Part shown: in pieces, positions 54,354 through 64,000 of the stretch
Position numbering within the stretch: position 1 is the first letter of the stretch
Layout: every line of letters begins with the position of its first letter
Source of the DNA: Diplodia intermedia
Lineage: Eukaryota; Ascomycota; Dothideomycetes; Botryosphaeriales; Botryosphaeriaceae
Direction of reading: 5' to 3'
Assembly: GCA_021495925.1 (NCBI GenBank)
Contig: JAKEKT010000094.1
Coordinates: 62,001 to 126,000, forward strand
Length of the DNA: 64,000 bases
The notes under the pieces: model-generated
What the model saw: only the letters and a program-made list of their open reading frames with translations
Databases searched by the model: none
What the model was told of the DNA's origin: nothing
Position numbers and translations under genes: made by a program

Positions 54354-55342
54354 CGTAGGCGTCGCGGCGGAGGGAGCGAAAGGGTGCAGAAGCTACACGG
54401 CGGGGATCATGAGTCAAAGAGTGGAAGCGGGCTGGCAACGGGCAGCTGAATGTTGGGTAGAGGCGCAGGATCTTCAGGTTGATCCGGCGCCCGATTGCGC
54501 GCAGATTGCGCGGTAGAGGGCTGAAAGAGGCAGATGCGGCGCGCCATGGCACGATGGCTGGTGGGCTTGAGAGTGGATGACGTAGGGTTGTAGCGGCAGA
54601 CGATCCCTGACTTTAGCGGTCCAGCCGTGCGCGACGCCAATTGCCGGCGCCGGAGAGCCTCCTCTTCTGTCAACACCTGTTTGCGGACCCGTTGTTCCGT
54701 GCTTCACTCTGCCCGACTGCCGGCTGTGTGGCCCGAGAGTCGAGACTTCCCGGCTCCAACATGTGGGCTCGCTGCGCCTTGAAACATGCGACGCTTTCCC
54801 AATCCGTGTCTGAGTGCGGCGCCTCCGCCCAGAGTTCAGAGTTCCCTCGTCGTTTCTGCGTGTGCTGCTGGGCGAGCAGTAGTGTGACACGCTCACCGCT
54901 CTCAGAATCGCAAAGGCATGAATTATGATGACGCGCCCCGGCTTCACACTAAGAATCCGCGTCTGGACGGGTGCTGCCGCGTGCCTGTGCTGTGCTGCAA
55001 AGAGGCGATTATGTCAGCGGCCAGGGTTCGGGGTTGCTTGGCATCCAATTGCGCCCGCCGCGGATGCTCCATGATGCATTGCGGCTGTCTTTCATGTGAA
55101 AGCCGCGGGTGGAGGGTGCTCTTGGCAGCTGCGTCTCAAATGGCGGCCGACAGGTAGTCCATCAATTGCCAGATCGCTGCCGTGACACCCAGGGCCGAAG
55201 CGGCTCTGCTTCTGCACATCGAACCCCAGACTCGGCGCGTGTCCGTTTACCTCGGCTGCCCCAGCGCGTGCGACGCCGGCAGCAGTGCGACCAACGCCGA
55301 GCTCGTCATCGCGCCTCTCTGCGCCCACCACACCCATCCACC
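54354..55342. promoter_or_regulatory. Divergent intergenic region between the lipase and pex6, 990 bp
   Basis: Contains both promoters. No supported gene; open frames in all phases lack motifs. Regulatory sites were not identified individually. Confidence 0.4.
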
Positions 55343-58300
55343 ATGGCCGTCGACGCTGCCTTCAACCAGCGCAGGCGGCGCCGCAGGAGAAGGCGCCAGG
55401 ACAAGCCCGCCATCTCTGCCCGCCTGCTCCCCGACGACCGCTTGAAGGGCGAGGTCGGCGTGCTATCGGACGACCTCTTCCAGGACCTGTTCCCCAAACC
55501 ACCCCGCGCTTCCGGTATGCCCAATTGATCCTGTCTATCCTTGCTTGCTGCTGACCAGCTGAATTCCAGCTGGATCCCCCGGTGGTGCCGAAAATCGCGT
55601 CTACCATGTAGCCATCACCCCGTGGGTGCCCACCTCGGCCAGCTCGCCTTCCGCCTGTCCGTGGACCATCCTACCAGTCCGCCCCCAGGACAAGTCTGAC
55701 CAGACCGCGTCGCTGCCGCACTCGTCGCTCCGATTCCCCTCCAAATCGCTATCCCTACAATCCTTCGGCCACGCCCTCCACTCCGCCTCGCCAAACCGCC
55801 CGCCTCGCCGCGACACCCCAATTGAGATCCGCATTCTGGACGCGGTGCCGCTTGGCTTAGAAACCATATATGTCAGCATCGACGCGGATGGACTGCGGAA
55901 GCTGGAGGAGGTAAAGGCTAAATTCGGTGGAGGCTTCGGCACGCAGGCAAAACAGCTGCGGCCCAACGGCGTGCAGAAGAAGACGGATCCCGTCCAGGAA
56001 GAGCGCACCTGGAGAGACGCCGTACGGAAAGCTCTCCAGGTTCCAAGCATCGTCCACACAAACGACCTGCTGCCGCTGCCCATCGAAAATCACCCCATCA
56101 CCCACCAGCCTCCGCCGCCCGCCCGTGTCGTGTCCTGCGAGCCAGTAGCCCAAGGTTTGCTGTTGCCGAGCACGAGGATTGTCGTCCTGCATTCGCGCAG
56201 CTCCAAGGGATCGAAGCGTGCCCGGAATGCAGTACCTAGCCCGCGCCCGGCTGGCGGTGCCACGGAGGACGAGGACACATCCAACGAGACGTTTTACTCG
56301 GCCGCCGAGGACCGTACTTCGTCGGACGCACCGTCCCCTCCCAGCGAGGATGAGGCTTCGACCACTGACAACCTGGAATCGGAGCTCTCAGGCTCCGATG
56401 CGGGTGATCTTTCCGATGACTCGGACGATATGATCTCGTTGAGCGCCCCCATGCTACCCCCGCAATCTTCCGGTGTTTTGTCTGCATGGACGTCGGCCAC
56501 ACCCCGCGCTGGTGGGTTCCAGACAACGGGTATGATGAGTCCAGGCGCAGGTTCGGTCTACTCCACCTTTACTTCGGCAACAGCACGCGGCGGTACAAAG
56601 GGCAGACTCTTCAAAGCAGTGGGTCTTCTGGAGCAAATACCAGACGAGATGGTGCATCCAAAGCCTGGGTCCGATGATGACGAAGAAGCCCGCGTCTTTG
56701 TCGATACCAACACGTTGGTCAAGGTTGGATGCTTCTCTGGTGACTGGGTGCGTATCAACGCGACGGAAGAACCCCAGGGCCACGGATTGGGCGCATGGGG
56801 TCTAGTAAACGCTTTTTCGGAGGAAGAAGAGGATCAGCCGGACTATCGAACTGTAAAGATCTTCGGTCTGCCTGAAAACATGGTCAAGAAGACGGCTCGC
56901 TATCCGGTTACGCGGTCCCATCAGCGCATGTCCAGCGTGGCCATGCGATCTACCAGCGCTACCACGAGCTCTGCCTATCTATCTCCGGTTTTGCTGGCCA
57001 ACCTTGGCAGTCCCACTCACCTCCGTATCTCAGCGTTGCAATACCCCCAACCTCCCGGCATTCCAAAGTCCTCGGCTCAACGACCGAAGGTTACTTCTTC
57101 CTCACTTCCCCCGTTTGCCAAAGAAGTCACTCTGCTCAAGCTTTCCACGCCTCTCTCAACCGATCGATTCTTGCAACCGAGCTTATTTGCGGGTCTGAAA
57201 GACTACTTCGAGCAGAAACGCCGTATCGTAAAAAGTGGAGATCTTGTCGGCATCGCTGTAGATGAAGCTCTAGGCAGAGCGGTTTATCAGGGTACCAGCC
57301 CTGAAGGAGAGACTGGGTCGGAAGACCTGCTTTCAAAGCCCAAGTCAGACGGATCTTCCGACTTCAGCCAGGATACTGCCTCAAGCTTGAAGAGTGTGGC
57401 ATGGTTCAAAGTAGGCACAGTGACTTCATCCGTCTCTGCTGAAGCAAGGGAGGACGGTGAGCTATCCGAAGACATCTGGGGAGGAACTGTGTCTGTCGAC
57501 GCAGCCAACACAAAAATGGTCCAAGCTGGCAGCGAACAAGGCAAGGTCCCCACCACCACCAACAACTCGTGGCAATATTATCTTGGCGCAAAGCGAGTCC
57601 CAGTTTCCCAAACTTCTCCTAGCGGAAAGCCCATCGGGTTTGCGGATCTACCCGGTGCTCATATTTCTCCATTGCGGCGGCGGTTAAGAGAACTCATCAT
57701 GGCTGCCACAAGCCCGCGTGCCATTCATCTGGGACTGCCGCCTCTGGCCGTTCTGATCACTTCCAACCAACGCCAAATTGGCAAAGCAAAGATAACAGAG
57801 AATGCATGTGCGGATCTTGGTCTTCACTCCTTCTCCATTGACTCCTTCGACATCCTCACCGAGGGTGGATCAGGTGGAGGCGATGTCAAGACCGAAGCTT
57901 TTTTAAAGGCGCGCGCAGACCGGGCGTTGTCGTGCGGTTCACAATTCACTGCCCTGCTTTTGAGACATGTTGAGGCTCTGAACGCTGACCGCATCGTTGT
58001 GGCATTGAAAGAAGTCCTCGCCGATTCAAGAGTGCTGATTGCAACAACCACCGAAGTCGACAAAGTCCCCGACGGCATTCGGAGCCTGTTCACTCATGAG
58101 CTCGAGATGTCTGCACCAGACGAAGCGGAAAGAGAAGGCATCCTCCGGGGCATCGTGGAAGACCGCGGCATTCGGCTCTCAGCAGACGTTGACCTCTCCA
58201 ACATCGCCGTGAAGACGGCCGCGCTAGTCGCCGGCGATTTAGTCGACGTGATCGACCGCGCCCTCGTAGCCAAGAACAACCGCCTAGAGGCCGTTGTGGC

Positions 58301-59944
58301 GGCCGCGAATCGGGATCTCCCTCCAGATGCACCCTACTCAACGATCCAAGACGTCCAACTAGCCGGCGGCTCCGCAACCGCCAGCCTCACAACGGCCGAC
58401 CTCACCACCGCCGTCGACGCCGCGCGCAAGAACTTTGCCGATTCCATCGGCGCGCCCAAGATCCCCAACGTGCAGTGGTCCGACGTCGGCGGCCTGACGA
58501 ACGTCAAGGAAGCCGTCACCGAAACCATCCAACTCCCGCTCCAGCGCCCCGAACTCTTCGCGCGCGGCATGAAGAAGCGCAGCGGCATCCTCTTCTACGG
58601 CCCGCCCGGCACGGGCAAGACGCTCCTCGCAAAGGCCATCGCCACCTCGTTCTCCCTCAACTTCTTCTCCGTCAAAGGCCCCGAGCTGCTCAACATGTAC
58701 ATCGGCGAGTCCGAAGCCAACGTCCGCCGCGTCTTCCAGCGCGCGCGCGACGCGAGGCCGTGCGTTGTGTTCTTCGACGAGCTGGACAGCGTGGCGCCGA
58801 AGCGCGGTAATCAGGGTGACAGCGGCGGTGTCATGGACCGCATCGTCAGTCAGCTGTTGGCGGAGCTGGACGGGATGAGCGATGGTGATGGCGGTGGTGG
58901 AGGCGTGTTCGTTATCGGTGCGACGAACAGGCCGGATTTGCTGGACCAGGCGCTGTTGAGACCGGGACGGTTCGACAAGATGCTGTATCTGGGCGTGAGC
59001 GATACGCACGAGAAGCAGCAGACAATCCTGGAGGCGTTGACGAGGAAGTGAGTTTTTTCTCCCCCTTCACATCCCAGACCCCGGATGTTCCTTCTTCTCC
59101 CTCCTCCTCTCGAAGCGACGCTGACAAACGACGAAACAGATTCTCCCTCCACCCCTCCCTCTCCCTCGCCCGCATCGCCTCCACCCTCCCCTTCACCTAC
59201 ACCGGCGCCGACCTGTACGCCCTCTGCTCCGACGCCATGCTCAAGGCCATCACCCGCCAAGCCAACGCCGTCGACGCCAAGGTCAAGCAAATCAACGCCG
59301 AGCGCGCTTCTGCCGCTGCTGCCCCCACCTCCGCAACACATCATCCCGAGCAGCAGCATCAGCATCTCCAACCACCCCCCGTCACCACCGCCCACTTCTT
59401 CGACCACCTCGCCACCGACGAGGACACGAGCGTCTTGGTCACCGAAGAAGACTTCTTGGAGGCGAAAAGGGAGCTGGTGCCGAGCGTCAGTGTGGATGAG
59501 TTGGGGCATTATGAGAGGGTGCGCAGGACGTTTGAGGGGCAGGCGAAGGAGAAGGAGAGGGAGAGGGAGAAGGTGTCGTCGGGGCAGGTGGTGGCGGTTG
59601 GTGATGCAGATGCGCTTAATGGCGTTGATCGAGATGGGAAGGGGAAGGGTAAGGGGAAGGGGAAAGGTAAGGGTAAAGGGAAAGGGAAGGCGGGCGGCGA
59701 GGACGGGGTTGATGGTGGTGGAGACGGAGAGGCGGATGGAGGCGGCAACGAGGAAGACGATGATGAGGATGAATACGTCATCAGGACCGATCATTTGGTG
59801 GGGGCGAACGGGGCGGCGGGGAAGGGCAAGGGGAAGGGGAAGGGGAAGGCTGCTGCTGCTGCTGAGGACGGTGCCGATGGTGGTGGTGCAGTGGCGGCGG
59901 CTTTTGGGGAGGGCGCGGAGGGCGATGAAGATATGTATCAGTGA
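55343..59944 (+). CDS. pex6: Peroxisomal AAA ATPase Pex6
   Basis: Exons 55343-55514, 55570-59047 and 59140-59944, 1,484 residues. The N-terminal domains are divergent and contain an acidic linker. The D1 ATPase module near 750-960 has a degenerate Walker A (ITSNQRQIGKAKI), as in other Pex6 proteins. The D2 module starts PNVQWSDVGGLTNVKEAVTE. Walker A is GPPGTGKT (about 1068-1075), Walker B VVFFDELDSVAP, and the second region of homology ATNRPDLLDQALLRPGRFDK. Pex1-Pex6 extracts ubiquitinated Pex5 from the peroxisome membrane. After D2 the tail adds about 230 residues with Gly-Lys repeats, longer than usual. Residues 10-18 are nine consecutive Arg. Both introns are GT-AG and in frame. Confidence 0.93.
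59635..59850 (+). repeat. Two GGNAAG hexamer arrays encoding Gly-Lys repeats in pex6
   Basis: Bases 59635-59690 and 59820-59850 are short GGNAAR/GGNAAG arrays, translated as alternating Gly and Lys (about ten and five units). They lie in the extended C-terminal tail of Pex6, separated by an acidic stretch. Confidence 0.8.
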
Positions 59945-60663
59945 TGTGATGTGATGGTCGGTGGGAGGGAGGAAGCTGACGCTTCGAAGTTGTACGAGAT
60001 CAGAGTGGCGTGCCGAACCGAACTGTTTGTCGGACTGCGGCGTAATACCAATCTGTTTTTTACCACACACGACTTCGTCCATTTAGTTCAACTGGGCGGC
60101 TCTAACATCGCACCCTTGATACGTCGTTCCCACCGGATGTTCGGTCTGACGTTGAAGAGTACGTTTACGTCTCTAACCGGCGCATACTCACCTACCACCT
60201 CACAATCGAGCATAAGCAGAACAGAACAGTGTAGAGGCAACAAAATCGCGGGCTCCAGATCACCTGCTCGGTCAGCATAGGTGGCCCTCTTCGATCGGTT
60301 CAAGAGACGCCGTTGCAGGCTCGCGAAAGGCGGCGGCGGTGGCACTATACGGTCGCTTTAGGCTGCCGCACCGGGTGACGGAAGATTGAAGTAAGCTTCT
60401 TGAATTCGCTGACAATGATGGTGCTCTTACGTGGGTGGTTGAATCTATCGAATAGGTGAAGGTGCGTGCGTTCAAGACTCGCGCGTTTACGTCCGGACAC
60501 TGGATTCGACTGCCTACGCATTTCAGCTGCACCTGTAGAAACCACGGCTTTCTTGAATCTATGAACAATGAAGGTGTATGACATAGGTCTCTTATGAAAA
60601 ACCACACAAACATGTCTGGACATGGGATCCCACTCCTACGTAGTCTCGAGTCGACCGCCCGCC
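59945..60663. other. Convergent intergenic region, about 720 bp
   Basis: 3' sides of pex6 and of the partial gene to the right. Minus-strand open frames (60272-60667) have no motif. Nothing else recognised. Confidence 0.45.
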
Positions 60664-63600
60664 TCACTTCCCAAACAATTTCAGCAGTAGACTCTTTGCC
60701 TTTCTACGCTTTAGCTTTGTCTGTTGGACTGGATTCGACACGTGTGCTGCATTTCCGTTCTCTTGCGGGGAGGGTAGTTGATGCGCTGATCGCGCCGATA
60801 CACTGCTATCTCCCGCTATCGATGCTGGCGCCGTGCTCCGATTATCAGATGAAGAGGCATTGCTCGAGATCTGGCGAGAATCGCCGGTAGTCGACGTCTG
60901 TAGACTGGAGCCTACACCGCTGTCATGAGGATCGAGCGCCGCGTCCTCGGCCTCGTCAGAAATTGGCATCTCGCCCCTGACCGGCTCGCCGCGGTCCCCG
61001 TAATGCCATTCCGGGTAGTTGAGGTTGTGGCCGAAGATCACACCTCCCTGATCACCTAGCTTGATGGGAGGCATTCTGGGAAGCAAAGCGCGCATGCGGG
61101 AAGGGAACAGAACTTGAACCGGATCGGGGTGTACTGTGCTGGGGGAGGGGTCTCGTTCGCACGAGCACGGTGGCCCGAAGGGCGTGACCGGGTTGTACCA
61201 TATGAGAGACTCGCACACCCTCATAGGATTGGCGTCCGGGTCTCCGTCCAGTTCCATGATTTTGCGCATGTCCGAGACTGCTGCCGCGAGGTAGTATCGG
61301 CCTTCCGGCACCCGACTCCACTTCTTGCACTGGGTGCTGGAACCTTCTGGTTGGATAAGCTCTCCGAACCCTTTGCCGAAGAGGGTGATGGCTTGGATGG
61401 CTCTTGTGAAGTCGACCCAGCCGTACCCCATTGCGCTGAGCTTTGCAACTCTTGGGTAGACGGGGTCTTTGCTCGTAGCCAGATCTTTGAAGTCCCATCC
61501 TTCCAGGTGCTTGCGGGCTTTGGCTGATAGCTTCATGCCGCTTTGACCTGCGGCGTCGATCTGCTGGTCGATGATTTTCTCCAGCACGTTGTATATCTCG
61601 TCCACACGATCTTGGAACCTGTAGAAGGCCGACTTGTCCTCGGTTACGGCCTCAGGCGGTGGGTCTTGAGCGTCTCCTGCAACCTGCTTATGGACCATCT
61701 TGATGTCCTGTTGCGGCTTGTCCGGATAAAGCCTCAGCACCATGTTGTCGTGGTCCGTGAGCACATCGATAGCCGACTTCGTTGTGTGTGTGATGTCCGC
61801 TTCCTTTATGGACTCTGGATCCAGCAGAAACTCAAACAGTGATCCAAACTCGTCGGTCCGGTTGTGGTGTATGGATGCTCGCACGATATGCAGCAGCGCA
61901 TTGGTGCCGTTGACGAGCCAACCTCGCTTGGCCTGCACGTCCCAGAACACCACATACCTCTGCGAGATCCATTGAAGGCGCGATACATAGCCGTTCCTTG
62001 AGATGTGGATGGGTTTGTCTCTGACGCCGATGCTGATGCTTGCGCTTCCTGTGACAAACTTGCCACCGGAGATGGAGACTTTGTCGAGAACACAGCCAGC
62101 ACCTGTTGCTGGAAGACGGGACCTTCCGATGTTCAGTTCAGCATCTGCTGCGCCTACGAGAGTTGAGTAAGCAGGTGTTGCTCTGGAGTCAGATGATGCG
62201 CTTACCAGCGAAACATCGGATCTCTGAAGACCAGCCTACAACATGACGAGCCTGCTCCAGTTGGGACCAGTTGAGGTCTCGCAAATGATCCATATCGGCG
62301 TCGAGATAGGATATTCGGTCTCCATTCTTGTTGTAGAGGTGATGCCACAGAACCAGATCTCCGAACTGCGCTGTTGGTACAAGCATACTGGAGAAGCCTT
62401 TCAGGAAAAACTTGCCATTGAAAAAGTCAATCCGCTGGGTATCAACGAGCCTTGCCATGACGTCCAGTGGTATTTCAAGGCCAGTGTTGGGTCTGTTCCT
62501 CCTGGGTGTTGGGAAGCCTTCGACAACGATTTGGTTTCTGAACATGCTCTGCCAGCATCGCCCTTGGACTAGTTCCGGTAATGCCGTGTTCTCGCTGAAA
62601 GTAAACCCTAACTGGCAGAAGACGTCAGGGACGAAGGGCCTGGTAAACCGATCATCTGCGGGACGCATCGGAAGCTTCTGCTTGCTGGCACGGACATGAA
62701 CTACTGGGGTGCATAGAGCTACACCAGTCTCATGCGGAGAGGGTCGAAGTGTGCTGCCGAGCCAGGAAAGCTGTTCTCCAACTTCGGCTATCGACTCGCC
62801 TACGCCAGTGGCCTCGACCGTTATCTTCTTTTCGTGGGCCCAGGCTTTAAGGTGTGTACCATCAAGCCATTTGACTAATTCAAAGGTCAGCTATAGCAAT
62901 ACGTAACTCGTAGGCATAGACTTACGTTCGCATGCGGCACCGGAGGCTGCTACCAGATGTTCAAGGAGTTCCAAGGTAGCGATTCCAGTGGTTGGCCAGG
63001 TCTGACGCATGTACTGAGCGCATGTACAGGCTTGTGCATCAATAATGGTACCGGTGAGGGTGACTGCTGTTCCAATTGCTTCTCGGGATTGGACTTCGTA
63101 GTTCTGGCTTCTGCTAAAGCCGAGGATATCACAGTCTACCTCAAACAAAGCTTGGCAAGCTTCAGGCTGCTGGCGTCGGCTGATATGTCGAAAGCGTCGC
63201 ATGGAACGGATACACGCTCGAATTCTGCCGGAGATGGCTTCCACGGCACTGTTTGGGGCTGTCTGCAAAACCAATTCTTTGCGGATATTCCCAATCAGCC
63301 AGTCGAACTCCGGGGTTCCGACAACGAGTTTCCGGTATGAAGGCAATTCAGTCTCATCTGGTTCGTCATCTTCGTCCGGATCAATGTACGGCGACGTTAA
63401 CTCGACATCTTCTGGTTCGATTGCAAGCTCGAGCCCTTCTTGCCATTGCCGGATGGATGCTGCTGTTATATGGCCGCTATCGGTCTTCACATTCTCGTCA
63501 TCGGTATCGTCCTCATCTTCGAACTCTTCGGTCGGTAAGACTTGCTCTAGGAATGATCGCGCTATCTGTCTAGAAGATCCGTCAGATCTATAGTATTAGG

Positions 63601-64000
63601 CTTGTTTTCGGGGCCAGCTTACGTCCGGCGTGTGTTGATGAAGTTTAAGATGCTGAGAAACGCCTCGGATGAAGACCCGTAGCCCGCTTTGGATGCAAAT
63701 GCTTGAAGAAGGTGTGGTAGGATGCTTGACACTCTCCCCAGCTCTTGTGGATCTTGATTCTTGTAGTCGAGTTCTTCCAGGATAGTTTCTACAACCGCTG
63801 ACACGTAGATCTCTCCTATCACTGTCCCAACGCTTCCAGTATCAGAGTATGAAGTTGCCGCGCCATCGCTTCTGGCTTGAGGTTCTTCCTCTAAATATGT
63901 AAGCTCATCATCACGTAGACCTGGTCACAGACCCTCCTTCATAGCTTTCGTACCTTTCTTTGGGCCATTCGCCTGTCCAGTCTGATAGTCGATTCCCGAA
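60664..64000 (-). CDS. Large fungal-specific protein of unknown function (5' end beyond window)
   Basis: Five exons within the window, in minus order: 64000-63954 (partial), 63903-63623, 63569-62926, 62874-62206, 62153-60664; all introns GT-AG and in frame. About 1,043 residues are visible. Recognisable conserved blocks are RRMAQRKLTYLEEEPQARS, GEIYVSAVVETILEELDYKN, EATGVGESIAEVGEQLSWLG, LPELVQGRCWQSMFRNQIVV and SQRYVVFWDVQAKRGWLVNG. From memory these occur together in an uncharacterised family widespread in Pezizomycotina. No catalytic motif, membrane helix or nucleotide-binding loop was seen in this part. The N-terminal domain may lie right of the window. The C-terminus is Ser-rich and ends basic (TKLKRRKAKSLLLKLFGK). 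Confidence 0.75.

Overview
The window is nuclear DNA of a filamentous ascomycete (Pezizomycotina). The evidence is short 50-80 bp GT-AG introns, GC-rich coding sequence, a Zn2Cys6 regulator, two HET-domain genes, a fungal NLR, a CYP53-type P450, a DHA2 transporter, and filamentous-fungus forms of Scm3 and Atg6. The class cannot be fixed from sequence alone. Gene models below were built by hand from reading frames, splice sites and family motifs. For multi-exon genes the coordinates span start to stop and exons are listed in the evidence.

Left part (1-20 kb) looks accessory and partly decayed. It holds the frame-broken end of a thioredoxin-reductase-like flavoprotein, a small zinc-binding protein, a 1,401-residue hydrolase-NACHT-ankyrin NLR, a broken glutamine-synthetase-like gene, a small secreted eight-cysteine protein, a frame-disrupted F-box/R3H locus, an apiosidase-like glycoside hydrolase, a Zn2Cys6 regulator, and a DUF4238 membrane protein interrupted by one in-frame TGA.

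Middle part (20-36 kb) is metabolic plus one HET gene. A DHA2 transporter and a cysteine-synthase-like enzyme fused to a rhodanese domain are divergent over 770 bp. They are followed by a ferric reductase, a fungal hypothetical protein, an isochorismatase-like hydrolase, a HET gene with an eroded first motif, and an AATase/BAHD-like acyltransferase.

Right part (36-64 kb) is mostly housekeeping. Scm3 (CENP-A chaperone with Myb and zinc fingers) lies head-to-head with Atg6/Beclin. Then come a GT25-type glycosyltransferase, a second canonical HET gene, a CYP53-like benzoate 4-hydroxylase, a steryl-ester-hydrolase-type lipase, Pex6, and the 3' part of a large fungal-specific protein that runs off the right edge.

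The most notable items are four damaged genes in the first 20 kb, the PLP-enzyme/rhodanese fusion opposite an exporter, Scm3 with four tandem 37-residue repeats, the atypical HET protein, and a cysteine-rich secreted effector candidate. No tRNA, rRNA, CRISPR array or intact transposon was recognised.
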